Positions 12,901-24,706 of a DNA stretch of 64,000 nt are shown piece by piece. How positions within the stretch are numbered: the first letter of the stretch is position 1; the number at the start of each line of letters is the position of its first letter. Below the pieces are notes generated by a model. The model did no database searches. It was not told where the DNA came from and saw only the letters and a program-made list of their open reading frames with translations. The position numbers and the translations under genes are program-made. Source of the stretch: Pegea sp. RAD2-039. Lineage: Eukaryota > Chordata > Thaliacea > Salpida > Salpidae. The DNA lies in assembly GCA_034620365.1 (NCBI GenBank), contig JAQGEQ010000071.1, positions 6,071,484 through 6,135,483 on the forward strand, in the 5' to 3' direction.

Positions 12901-15900
12901 ATCTTGTTTAGATCTTCACCTGATCATAGAACTTCCTCTTTACTTTTCCAGTGTCAACAGTGTACTTAATATCAGGAATTGTCAGTGAAGTTTCAGCGAC
13001 ATTCGTAGCTACAACACAAAGTCTGCAACGAAATCGAAGCGGTGATGACGTCATCGAAAGCTTGTGTGGCTACCTAGTGCCCTCTGGTGGCGGGTTGAAG
13101 ACGAGTTTTTGTCTGGCTGGAGGAAGCATCGAATAGAGAGGTAGGACATGAAGAGGCATCGTCGAGTCGTTCCCGGATGTAGACAGATCAACATCATTCT
13201 GTGGAAGATCAACATCCAAGTTTTGAAGATCAGAAAAAGATCTCAAACCATTTCTAGATCGCTTCCTTCGTCTCCGTCTTCTTCATCATCGGACACATGA
13301 TCAAAGACAGGGATGCGGAGATCTTCATCTTCCACATGATCTTTAGGAGCACTCTCATACTCATCTAATTTGATCTTTGTCGTCGATTTTTCTGCTTCTG
13401 AAGATACACGAGCGTCAGAGAGCGATTTGATCACGTGACTTGCTCACCTGGCTTCAGTGCTTCTTTCGGAAAAGTCGCGTTCAATTTCCTTATAAGGGAA
13501 TGAACTTCCTGGCGACCCGTGACGAAGACTAAGATTCCTCCGGCAGGAAGTTGACGGTGGATCTTGCAGACCTAAGATCAGGATGAAGATCAGAAAGATG
13601 AAGAGCAGGAAGATGAAGATCAAGAAGATGAAGATCAGAAGATGAAGATCAGGAGATGAAAATTAGAAGATGAAGATCAGGAAGATGAAGATCAGGAAGA
13701 TGAAGATCAGAAGATGAAGATCAGGAAGATGAAGATCAGGAGGATGAAGATCAGGAAGATGAAGATCAGGAGATGAAGATCAGGAGATGAAGAGTAGAAG
13801 ATGAAGATCAGAAGATCAGGAAGTGATGAAGATCAGAAGATGAAGATCAGGAAGATGAAGATCAGAAGAAGGTCAGGAAGATGAAGATCAGAAGATGAAG
13901 ATCAGGAAGATGAAGATCAGGAGGATGAAGATCAGGAGATGAAGATCAGGAAGTGATGAAGATCAGAAGATGAAGATCAGGAAGATGAAGATCAGAAGAA
14001 GAAGGTCAGGAAGATGAAGATTAGGATGAAGATCAGAAGATGAAGATCAGGAAGATGAATATCAGAAGATGAAGAGGATGAGGATCAGAAGATGAAGATC
14101 AGAAGATGAAGATCAGGAGGATGAAGATTAGGAAGATGAAGATTAGGATGAAGATCAGAAGATGAAGATCAGGAAGATGAATATCAGAAGATGAAGAGGA
14201 TGAAGATCAGATGATGAAGATTAGGAAGATGAAGATCAGGAGGATGAAGATTAGGAAGATGAAGATTAGGATAAAGATCAGAAGATGAAGATCAGGAAGA
14301 TGAATATCAGAAGATGAAGAGGATGAAGATCAGATGATGAAGATTAGGAAGATGAAGATCAGGAGGATGAAGATTAGGAAGATGAATATCAGGATGAAGA
14401 TCAGAAAGATGAAGATCAGGAAGATAATGATCAGAAAGATGAGCAAGTTTTGTAAAGACCTTCTTGTAGGCTTCTTTCATATAAGCCCAATTCTGTGACT
14501 CGCCGTTATCACCATGACAACCAGGTGTCTTGATGTTGAAATGAACTTTGACGTCAAATTGACGGACATCGATCTGCAGAAGATTTCAGATCAGCATCCA
14601 TCAAACGAAGAATAAGAGGAAGATACCCGAATAACTGGAGGTGGATTTTGAAACAATTTTTGATTTTCTGTAAAGTCTTCTACTCTGAGAGTTGCTGACA
14701 TGATGACCAGCTTCAAAGGATTCCCTTTCTACAGGATGAAGAAGATCAGAGATGGAAGATAGAAGGAGGAAGAGTGAAGGACCTTTCGACGGATCGGTAC
14801 AACTCGTGACAACAAACCAATCAGCAGGTCCGTATTTGCGGTCTTTCATGGGCTTCATCCAGGATTAAAACGGAGTATTTGTTGAGAAGGAAATCTCCTT
14901 TAATCTCACGGATGAGGATTCCGTCTGTCATGAATTTAATCTCAGTTTCAGGAGTCACGTTTGTATCGTATCTAGAGAAGAAAGATCAAAATGAAGTGAT
15001 GAAGATTAGATGGATGTTCAAAGACCTGATTTGATGGGAAATTTGTCTCGATGATAAATTCATCTCAGTCGCCACTCTAGCTGCCATGGAAACGGCAGCT
15101 ACTCTTCGAGGCTCTGTCACTCCGATCATTCCCTGACTAAAAGATATGTTGATGAGAGAGTAGATGAAGATTAGAGAACTGACGTTGCATAACCAGCTTC
15201 ATAGAGAAACTGGGGCACTTGGGTCGTTTTTCCTGAGCCTGTCTCCCCGCAAATGATCACAACATCATTTTCTGTGATCGCTTCCATGATTGTATGCTCT
15301 TCAGACACAATCGGAAGATTTAAACGAGCTTGCTGTGATGTAAAGGTACTGATGAGGAGGTAATTGTTTGTTGATCTCACCTGAATTTCGTCTGTTCGAT
15401 TTAAATGAATGTAAATTTTCGGTTTCGATTCAACTTCTTTCAATTTCTCTTTTTCTTCTTGTTTTGTTTCTTTTTCTTCTTGTTTCTTTATTGTTTCTTT
15501 TTCTTCTTGTTTTTGTATTGTTTCTTTTTCTTCTTGTTTCTTTATTGTTTCTTTTATTTCAATTTTTTCTGTTTTTTTTTCTGTGAAATTTTGTTAAAAT
15601 TCTTTTGATTTTAGTAAAGTTTTCACAAAAAACCTTGCTCAAATTTCACTTCTTCTTCTTCTTCATCATCTTCTTCTTCATTTAGATCTTCATCATCTTG
15701 ATCACTTTCTTCATCTTCTTCTTCTACAGATTCTACTTTTTCTATCCTCGGCTTCATTTTCTGTTTTATGTTCTGCTTTTACTTTTCATTCAACTTTTGA
15801 TGAAACAAACCTTTGTTACTTTTCTTCTTTTTCCTTTTCTCGATGTCATTTGCTGATCAATTTTAAAGCTCAAATCTTCATCAATATCTTCAAGAGCTCT

Positions 15901-16892
15901 TTTTAAACTAGGATTATTTACAGGTCGTTTAGATAAAGATGTTAGTCTGGAGTTTTTGGTTCCTATATGAGCTACACTGTTCATCAATGCTAATTCAGAA
16001 GGTCCAATTTGAACTTTCGCCAAATCAGAAAGTAACTGTTTTCTCTAGAAACAAAAAATTGTTCAAAAAAATCAACTTATTGAAACACAGATGTTTTTAA
16101 GTAGATTTTAAAATTGAAGATATTAACAAAAAAGATTCAAACAAAAAGTTATCAATTCTAAATGAATAAAAGATAAATAAAATAATTATAATTATTATAA
16201 AGTATATTCAAATTGATAAGAAATCTGTAAAAGTTAAAATTTCAGATTAGATTAGAAACAACTACAAGTAGAAACCTGTTCCTGTTTCTTCTTTTTATCC
16301 AAAACTCTTTCCAGTTTCTTCCTTTCTTTTTTATTCAACTTTTTTGGGATATTTATAATATTAGAAATCTTCTTTTTGGTTGTCTTATCACCAGGAACAA
16401 TTACAAGAGGATTATTGATATCAACTCCTAAAATAAAAACATTATTCATACCCAAGAATTAACAAGTTAAATCATTTTAATATTTAATTAAAATTATCAA
16501 ACTTTATTTATTATAAAAACTATTTGTAATAATTCTTGTAAAGTATTTTATTAAATGAATATTATTATTTCTAACTTTATTATATTCAAATTTGTTAACA
16601 AATAATGAAATCAAAGTAGCCCAGAATTAAATATTATAAAAGATAAGATATTCAAAATTTCAAAGAAATCAGTTTATAACTTTACTTTTGTTTTATTTAG
16701 AAAAAATTTAATTCGATAAAAGTAGCTAAAATATTTATAAAAAAATTGGAGTAAAAAATTGAAATATTTTTTAATTATAAAATCAATGATACCTTTAGAG
16801 GTTTCAGAAGTTCCTTCTACTTTAACAGAAGCAGGAGACCTTATTGTTGTATTCTGATTGGAATTTTCATATCTTCTTCGATGTCTTCCCAT
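9968..16892 (-). CDS. DHX37: DHX37-type DEAH-box RNA helicase (ribosome biogenesis), many exons
   Basis: DHX37 (yeast Dhr1) releases U3 snoRNA from the small-subunit processome in the nucleolus. The start at 16892 gives MGRHRRRY. The second exon (about 16440) encodes [13 protein letters not shown] and a Lys-rich stretch. Next come a nuclear Lys/Glu-rich tail, a [11 protein letters not shown] repeat (15600-15440), Walker [21 protein letters not shown] (about 15250), DEAHE (14850), SATLRVEDF (about 14690), LPAGGILVF (about 13530), [14 protein letters not shown] (about 13000) and QRAGRAGR (about 12800). The ratchet and OB regions follow: [33 protein letters not shown]. The C-terminus ([19 protein letters not shown]) ends at a TAA at 9968-9970. 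A large intron at about 13570-14440 is minisatellite. One base seems to be missing just after DEAHER near 14841, which shifts the frame. All other exon joins I checked are in frame. Exon coordinates between the motifs are approximate. Confidence 0.9.
10900..11600 (-). other. Long DHX37 intron
   Basis: This roughly 700-bp intron lies between the exon ending KNAYYW (donor near 11600) and the exon containing [13 protein letters not shown] (about 10830-10650). I see no gene in it. Short open frames on either strand show no homology that I recognise. Confidence 0.6.
13570..14445. repeat. 14/15-bp minisatellite in a DHX37 intron
   Basis: The basic unit is GATGAAGATCAGAA on the plus strand, which is TTCTGATCTTCATC in the transcript of the minus-strand gene. 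Variants insert a G or replace AGATCAG by AGATTAG. Longer composite blocks of about 100 bp recur between 14030 and 14400. It lies cleanly between the exon ending in KEAYKK (about 14470) and the exon starting VCKIHRQLP (about 13560). Confidence 0.93.
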
Positions 16893-18080
16893 TTTTAAAT
16901 ATTTATAAACTATCAACTTTGATAAAATAAATAACTATAAAAAAATTGTTTTAAAAATTGGTTAGTTTCGGTATAATTAAAGCAAGTTATTTAGATAACT
17001 TTTAACAATTATTATTATGATTTTAATTTAACAAATTTGAATTTACTTTTAATTGTAAAATTTATAAATAAAACAAATTCTTGATCTTATTAAATTATAA
17101 AATCTGAAATTTAGAGAAAAATAGAATAAAAGAAATTATTTATAATAATTTCTATACCAGATTTTCTCAGTTTTTTAAATATAAATTGAAACAAAATGAA
17201 AAATATTTTACTTCAATTTATTTAAATGATTAATATTAATTAACTTCTGATATTTTCAATCATCAACATTAATTTGCACAAATATTAATTTCTAATTTAA
17301 ATATAAACAAAAAAATTAACTTTATTATCTATAATACAATAAAAAAATCTGTTTCAAAAACTTGATTCTAGTAAATTAAAAAGTTATAAATTAAGCTAAA
17401 AATAAATCAATTCTAAGTTTTAAAACGATTTTCTATTTAATGAACAATCTTCTAATAATGCTACTACCACGAGCTTCTTGACTAAAATGGCGTTTAATAA
17501 TTTTGTAAAATAGTTTTTCATAACTTAAATTCTGATTTACTTATTTATATATTCATTCATTTATAATATTTATAAATTTAATTATAATAATATTTATATA
17601 TTTATTTTATAAATGAATCTTTTAATTAATGAGTCTTCTGAATTATCTAAATTAATTTTTATTTGAAAAATTTTTGAAACAAGTTTCTGTTTTTGAATAT
17701 TATTAAAACTATTTTTGCCAAAATACCTAAATGAAAATAGTAAAAGTAGTTCCTTAAAACATTAGAACTAATCTTATTCACATTATCATCATAAATTATT
17801 CAAAGATTTTGTAGGAATCATTTCGAAATTGGTGATCCAAAACACGTTTGCAGTTTAAAAAATTACTGAAAAAAAGTGAGATATTTTTAACTGAGCATAA
17901 AAATCGACTGATATTAATCAAACAAGTTTTTTTAAAATTTAATTTTTATTAATATAGAGAGAAGAAATACTGTAGAGGTGTACATGAACACATTACATGT
18001 AAATAATGACAAAATATAACAAGAAAGTGAGAAAACTGTCAACATATCACATATTCAGGAAGCCACCCTTGTTTCGTTCA
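16893..18080. other. AT-rich intergenic desert
   Basis: This is extremely AT-rich DNA with no supported gene. Its right-hand end next to 16892 must contain the helicase promoter. Confidence 0.45.
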
Positions 18081-18089
18081 AGATTCGAT

Positions 18090-18530
18090 AGATTTTGATG
18101 TAATTATGGAATCAGAAGAGAATTCCAAACCTATTAAACTTGTTGAGCGCTTTAATTTTGAAAAATGAGCTTCTGAGGACGTATGAGATTGCGATCTTTA
18201 AAGTATTCTATGAAGTTAAGATGACAGAAATTATTAATAATTTTAAAAAGTCAGAAAAATACATAGCTTATAAAAGCGATTTTTGTATGAAGAAAAGAGC
18301 TACATCTAAGGAAGCTTTCCTGGTGAATGATTTTTAAATAGATTTAAGCTTTTTAATATCATTTTGATGAGGACTCCATACGGAAGAGTTGAAAACTAAC
18401 TTGGGACAAATGTAAAAAGCCCTTCCAGTCTCCAGATATTTCATGTCTTAAAATATCTAAGAATTTGGTATCAAGTTAATGAACAAATTCTGAACAAATA
18501 ATTTGTTTGTTGGGTTTTAAGTGTTTAGCT
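18090..18530 (-). mobile_element. Decayed LINE (non-LTR retrotransposon) 3' fragment
   Basis: Read on minus, the segment gives SSVWSPHQNDIKKLKSI, then a stop, then KSFTRK. This is the typical C-terminal reverse-transcriptase region of Jockey/CR1-like elements (SPVWSPY..DI..IE..QR.FT). Several stop codons interrupt it. A clearly related stretch occurs at about 52800-53150 (shared GAGGACGTATG, CTCCATACGGAAGAGTT and AATTTGTTTGTTGGGT blocks), which confirms a dispersed element. The plus-strand open frame here is a shadow. Confidence 0.75.
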
Positions 18531-19043
18531 GCCTTTTATTCATAACTTTTCAAAGCTTTGATTGAAAAGTTTAGTTTTTTTTTAAATATTCCAAATATTT
18601 TTAAAAATAATTTTGTTAATATTACGAATTTTTTACTTTTTTCTAAAATCAAAACTGCCTGATTTAGTTTTAATATCCTGGAGTAGCTCTTAGAGGTAAC
18701 TTTTTACAGCAGGTGGTTTTGGAATACTTAAGTTCACTTTGTGGATGTCAAATGTTTCAAATTCAATTGATAATTTGACATTAAATCTACTCATCTAGCT
18801 TTGCTACAAAATAAAAGCCTCAAAAAGCAAATAGAACATTTTGAGCCAAGAAAACTTTAGTGCTTCAATCAATTTTAAACTGGAATACAGGTTCAGTCAA
18901 CTTCTTCTTCGTTATCAGATCTTTTAAGACTAAAATGCAACATTCAACAACTCTGAAAGCCTTAAACTTTATTTTAAAGAAGGTGTCAAAAAAATACACA
19001 GAGATATTAATAGAAACTTGTCAACACAGAAATTGAAGTAGGA
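18531..19043. other. Intergenic region
   Basis: It may contain more of the LINE relic upstream of the recognisable part, but I cannot align it. No gene is supported. Confidence 0.35.
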
Positions 19044-19048
19044 TTAGA

Positions 19049-19487
19049 GACTCCTAGTTACAGTAGGACCCACTGAAGTAGGACCCACTGAAGTAGGACC
19101 TACTGAAGAAGGACCCACTGAAGTACGACCCACTGAAGTAGGACCCACTGAAGTACGACCCACTGAAGTAGGACCCACTGAAGTAGGACCCACTGAAGTA
19201 GGACCCACTGAAGTAGGACCCACTGAAGTAGAACCCACTGAAGTAGGACCCACTGAAGTAGGAACCACTGAAGTAGGACCCACTGAAGTAGGACCCACTG
19301 AAGTAGGACCCACTGAAGTAGGACCCACTGAAGTAGGACCCACTGAAGTAGGACCCACTGAAGTAGGACCCACTGAAGTAGGACCCACTGAAGTAGGACC
19401 CACTGAAGTAGGACCCACTGAAGTAGGGCCCACTGAAGTAGGACCCACTGAAGTAGGACCCACTGAAGTAGGACCCACTGGAGACAA
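19049..19487. repeat. 15-bp minisatellite, about 28 copies
   Basis: The unit is GTAGGACCCACTGAA, nearly perfect, with single-base variants (TACGACC, GGAACC). Because 15 is a multiple of three, one minus-strand frame stays open and would read as a VGPTS repeat. There is no promoter, intron or flanking coding sequence to support expression. Confidence 0.95.
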
Positions 19488-19863
19488 AACTCTATTTTTA
19501 GTTTATCAAACTCTCAATAAAATCTTCAGCTTTTATCAAATTTGTTGTCAGAGAAAATCTTGATAATTTTTTGAAAAGATGTTTATTTTGACAAAACTGA
19601 TGATCATAGAAAAAAATCAAACTAAAAAAAATTGTTTATATTTAAGAAATGAACTATATATAAAAGTATGATTTGGATATTAGCATCAAATCTCGAGTAA
19701 TTCGAACAAAGAAGATGTCAGCAGCTGCTGCAGATTTTATGACTTTTCAAGTCACATAAAAAGTAATTCTATTTGCAGTTAGCAAAAATAGTTTCAAAGT
19801 TTCTTCATATAGACCTTATAAGAGTTCCAGAACCTTCAAAAATAGAAGATATAAGTAAATCAA

Positions 19864-22490
19864 TCAATTTTGTATATCTTCAAATTTCTTACTTTTTTCA
19901 AAATCAATATCTTCATGTAATGTTTTGTAGCTAACTTTACTATTAGTAGTTTTACGATTTAAATTAGGCAAAGCATAATCTAGCATCTCTGAAAACTTCT
20001 GTTGAGTTGTTCCTTCTTTGAATTTGATGTTTCTGACTGCCTGAAAAGAAATTATTTCGAAAAAAATCTTTGCGGTTTTCTACAAATTTTTAAAAGTTTA
20101 AGTTTGAAACAATTCAGAGTTTGTAGATTAATAACTAAACCCTTTACCTTGATAGCTTTTTGCAAATCATTTTTAAACTTAATATTTTTGCTAGAATAAA
20201 GAGCTTGCTTTGCACCATCACAACAAATGAAAATTAGCTTGGTCCTATTTTTCAACATATTCTCCAATGCCTGAAGAAAACATATTTGTAAAAGACCAAA
20301 AAAGTCGATACCACACATAATACTTTAAAAATAGAAATATTTTTAGAATAATTTTGTTTGGCCCGCGTCATGCATACATATATGCGTAGCCAACAAAGTA
20401 TGCAGCGGAACAGAAGGACTGATGCAGCTACGTCCAGCTGACGTAACAAGCTGCCAGAACGACACTGAGTACAGTGACTACCTAAGAGGCTCCAAATCCG
20501 GCTTTAAATTTGGAATTTTGCGTCTCTTAGAAGTGTTGCCATTCGACAGACCCAAAGGGCCCTTCTACCCGGGTTTTTATATGTGTCCACTACCATATAT
20601 GGTCCAGGACCACTTGCTTGGTAGGCAGGTATGGTGACCGCTTCACCACACAGATGGACTAATTATAAATAGAAAGATGAACTTGCTTGAGAAGTTTCAA
20701 ATCTTGCTTTTGCTTCTTTAACATAATCTGTTGTTAGAAGAACTATCATCCGGTGGGAACGTTCAAGGTTTCGGATAAATGTTTCCGCCCAAGCTGTCCA
20801 AGCAAATAAATAAAATGTTGAAAAAGTTTCAAAATAGATGAAAACAACTTTAAAAAATTTATTAAATGTTAATCAGATTGCTAACGTCCTAATTCCATGT
20901 GTTGGTGTTCATCATAATAAGAATATTGTTTCTTATCAAGCAAACGTTTTATCCATTTAACTACTTTAGCAGTAGTTTGAAACGACTTTTGGTGAGTTGG
21001 AACAACATATGATAGCATGGCTACATATTCTTTGTTATCTGAAATAATAGATTTTTTTAATATAATAATCTTATAAAAAAATTTTAATCAGCTATTTGTA
21101 TGTTTATTCTTTGCTTATCAGTTTGTAAATACTCAATAAAGCTTACCATCATCATATTTTCCCATATGTCTTCGAATAAACAATTTAATTTGGATGTTGA
21201 ATCGCCAATAAACTAAAACTGAAATAACCCCGAGTAAAAGAAAACTCAAAAAAAGAGACAAAGCGGTAGCTAGAAGAGTTAGTTCGTAACTGTGATTGTA
21301 TTCAAGTAGAATAGATTGAACTTTTGAAACTCTTCCATAATGATGTAGTTGAATATATATGACACCAGCTTCATTTTTATGTAAATTTCTGTAGAAAAAT
21401 CACCCTGTGAATAGTTGTAAAAAGTGTTTCTACAATCTTACTTTAGGTACAGATTTAGTAGAACCATTCGTTGTTTTTTCTGGTTATCTCTTTCTTCAAA
21501 ATTAGCTTTGTTGTAATGACAAATTTTTCGAGAGTTTTTTGTAATATTCCTGTTTATTTTAGAATATATTTTTATCAACAAATTATTATAAACTCCAAAA
21601 TCTTTAGGTAGTTATTTAGATTTTATTTGAAAGGTATTTCAAAATGTTTCAAAGAAAATATCTAAAATTAGAAAGTTGATAAGAAAGTTTTCTCACATTG
21701 TACAATCCACATTTTCATTTCTTACAAACGAAGTTGCTGATCGGTTATTTTTACAGAGAGTTTCATTATTATCATCAGAAAAACTCCTCTGCAATTATCA
21801 ACATTTTATGTTGAAAAAACCACCACAAATATATTTCTAACTTTTGAATTAAATATTAGAAATATAATTGAAACTAAAAAGTATTTTTTTCTTGAGATTT
21901 AATCTCACTTTGAACCAGGTAGTATTGATCTGATTTCCACCAGTCAAAGAACTGTCTATATGAGCGGTACAAGTAATATTGATATCAGAACCGGCGCTAA
22001 AATACTTATTTTTGTCGCAGATGATTGATGGTTTGAATCGATCAGAAGATTCTGTATATAAAAAGCATCTATTAGAAAATCATATTTCCTAAATTACAAA
22101 CCAAATCATAAATGTAAAGTTGTTGTGGAATAATTGAACTTTGAATGCTGTTTAGTAGTTTTTGAAATTAGCTTATAGAGCTGATAAAATATTTTAAGTT
22201 TAAGAGCGGAAGTAGTTCTTTGAAATGTTATTTAGTCATTTATCGTCATAGATGCTTTTCCTGGAAAAAAATTTGATGCAGAAAAAGAATGTTGTGTTTG
22301 GATATAGTTGATGTATTTTTCAAAGTATTCTGGTTTCGAATAGAAGCTTTTTTCTAAATGTTTAAAATAAATGAAATAATAAAACTTACTTTGGATGCAT
22401 AGTTGTGTGTGAGAAGTGTATAAAATCGTTCCATTTAATTCAACTGCACATGTATATAGACCCGCTTGTGAAAAGTACATATTCAACTGA
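19864..22490 (-). CDS. Ig-domain/TIR-domain transmembrane receptor (IL-1R-like), several exons
   Basis: This looks like a single-pass receptor with immunoglobulin-like ectodomains and a cytoplasmic TIR domain, the architecture of the IL-1R family and of sponge Ig-TIR proteins, which signal through MyD88-type adaptors. Ig motifs: SQAGLYTCAVELNGT (about 22450) and SAGSDINITCTAHI...TTWFK (about 22000-21920). The membrane segment, LLATALSLFLSFLLLGVISV, lies near 21270-21200, followed by FNIQIKLFIRRHMGKYDDG, very like the juxtamembrane of IL-1 receptors. TIR segments: EYVAMLSY (box 1, about 21030), WAETFIRNLERSHRMIVLLT (about 20780), LENMLKNRTKLIFICCDG (about 20230) and FSEMLDYALP (box 3-like, about 19980). 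The 5' exons are not resolved, so the N-terminus is missing from this call. An alternative last exon downstream is possible. A SINE sits in the intron at 20300-20680. Confidence 0.75.
20385..20665 (-). mobile_element. tRNA-derived SINE, copy 1 (intronic)
   Basis: It shares a block of about 190 bp with 34408-34590: ATGCAGCGG, then GAAGGACTGAT, then TTTTGCGTCT, then AGAAGTGTTG, then CCCTTCTACCCGGGTTT. On the minus strand an A-box-like TGGTGAAGCGG (20638-20648) precedes a degraded B box (20601-20611), as in a tRNA-headed SINE. It lies inside an intron of the Ig-TIR gene in the same orientation as the gene. Confidence 0.65.
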
Positions 22491-23391
22491 CAATTGCAAT
22501 AAATTTTTAAAGTTTTAGTAAAAAGTTCTCTTTTAGTTAACAAGTAGAACAAATTTCACTTTTTAAATAAGAGATATTTAAATGAAAAGTTTTCTTAAAA
22601 ACCAACTAATTATTTCTAAGAAATCGTATCTACAACTTGAAGTAACATTTCTTCAATCTAATAAATATTTTTATGATCATTTTTGCAGTTTTTTTCACTT
22701 ATGTCATCTTTCATCGTTTTATAAATTCGATTTCAGCAATCAGTATCAAATTTATTCAACAAACTATCAGAAATGTGTTTTGAATTTTTCTAATCAATTA
22801 TGAATGAACTAATGATAGATTTCACGACAATTTCCTTTTAATGAGATTAATAGTATTCTGTGAAGTCATCTTCTTCAAGTCGATGATTTAATAAATGAAA
22901 TTTTGAGGTTTTTACAAATCTTAGGATTGTCGTGAAATTTTGTTTGAACTAATTAAGTTTGAAAAATGTCAGCTAATTTTCTATTTGTCAGTTACTCATG
23001 TAATTGTTTGAATATTTGATGTAATTTAAATGATTATTATGATGAACTTATCAACATCACGACATCTGAAGTGAATTTTATCTTTATTTAACTTTTTAAC
23101 AAAATTTTATTCTCACAAAACCAAGTTGTTTATCATCAGTGAACTATTGTTGCAAAAATCTATTTAAACTTTTGATTTTATGAATGTTAAATCATTATAT
23201 TTTAATTTCTCAATCTTCTTCGATATTATTCGCTTTTTAGTTACATGAGAAGATAATCATGGTAAAAATTGATTAATTATGTCGAGTTCCATCCAATATT
23301 TTATCTCATATTGTTCTTACTTTGTATAAAAAGCAAAAATAAATCAATAAAAAAAAATATTTATTTAAAAGAGATGTTAAAAAACTGCAAA
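22491..23391. other. Region between the receptor and the secreted-protein gene
   Basis: It probably contains unresolved 5' exons and the promoter of the Ig-TIR gene. The plus-strand open frame 22582-22803 has no recognisable domain and I do not call it. Confidence 0.35.
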
Positions 23392-24706
23392 TTAAACGAC
23401 AGATTGTTTAACTTCATCAACAACCTTTAGAGACGTTGGCGTTGTTTGAAAGTATTTTACAACCTCTATAGGTCGTGTTTGATATAAAGTCAAATTTCTA
23501 GAAATTTCTGTATAATACCATTTCGATTTCCATCGACCAACAGGGAAGTAAAATGGTGAAGACTCTGAAAATTAAAATTTGTAGATGACTTAACGACAAA
23601 TGTGTCATTCTTAAAGTAAATATGAAAAAAAAAACTATAAAATATACAATTAAATAATGATTAAAGAAATTTTACAAATAAACAATTTGAAAAATGGAAT
23701 AATTTTGCCAAGTTTGTCTAATTAAAAATTAATTACCATTTATACAATTGATGGTTCCCAGAATTTGATGATGAGAAGATAAATAAAAATACTTATTAGA
23801 TTTGATGTCTTTGTGATAAAGAGCATCTTGTCTAGGAGTAAGGTTACTTATTAGTTGTGGTTGTATTACAATAGTTAAATCCTCACAAAGAGAAACACCA
23901 GTAGTCTATAACAAGAAAAAATAATTATTTCACTAATTTTCAAGTAATTAATGTTTATAAATAATTAGATTTACAATAAACTATTTATCTAATAATATTA
24001 TTTTTAAATTTATATGACTAACCATAGTCAGATTATATTTAATGGGTTTATCAGGAATTTTTCTGAGGTCAACAACTAAAGATTCATTATAAGTTTTGTT
24101 TCCATCACTGATAAAACACTGAAAAGAAAAATCAGTTTAAACTGAAACTCATTTATCAATAGTATTTCTAAACATTTTTTTATAAATTGAGAAAATCTAC
24201 AAAAAAAAATTGAACTTTTGGTTTTACTGCAACAACAAAACTTGGATAAGATAAAAACTAAAGCATACCTCAGATAAGTTTGAAAAGTTTTTAAATAACT
24301 TTGAACATGACAATTTATAAGGCCATTTGACATAAACAGTGAGATTTCTGTCAGGCAAATTTTGTTTACATATTTCAGAACATTCTGCAAATTAATCTCA
24401 ATTATACTTTTTATTGTATAACAGCTAAAGACTAGAAAAATGTTTTTAAAACTCAGAATGACAGTTAAGATACTCTTAAATTATTCTAACTAAATATAAA
24501 AACATATAAATAAAAATTAATTCAAAATTTGAATCAAAATTATTATTATTAATAAAATACTATAAATTATAAAAATTGTTAATAAATTTTAGATGTGAAT
24601 TAAATTTTTTAAGAATTGTTTTTAGATAAATTTTGTAAAAATATCTTTCAGTCTTACCACAGATTTTTAGAGTAAACAACAAAGTTAAAATAAACACTTT
24701 CAACAT
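23392..24706 (-). CDS. Small secreted N-glycoprotein, unrecognised family, 5 exons
   Basis: I do not recognise this protein. About 205 residues can be joined in frame. Exon 1 encodes a clear signal peptide (MLKVFILTLLFTLKIC). The next exons read ECSEICKQNLPDRNLTVYVKW, CFISDGNKTYNESL, TTGVSLCEDLTIVIQPQ and SSPFYFPVGRWKSKWYY, ending in VVDEVKQSVV at a TAA. There are at least six N-x-S/T sites and paired cysteines, and no transmembrane segment or GPI signal. A minus-strand AATAAA near 23365 shortly after the stop suggests that the gene ends here rather than continuing into the Ig-TIR gene about 900 bp downstream. The LSC...INC spacing could be a divergent Ig-like fold. It could also be a missing N-terminal ectodomain of that receptor, but the stop and poly(A) signal argue against this. 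Confidence 0.6.

Noticed and set aside
15368-15608. Plus-strand Leu/Phe-rich ORFs resembling membrane proteins
   Set aside because: They are antisense to the Lys/Glu-rich repeat exon of DHX37.
19044-19487. 147-codon VGPTS protein
   Set aside because: The frame exists only because the 15-bp period is a multiple of three; there are no flanking exons or other support.
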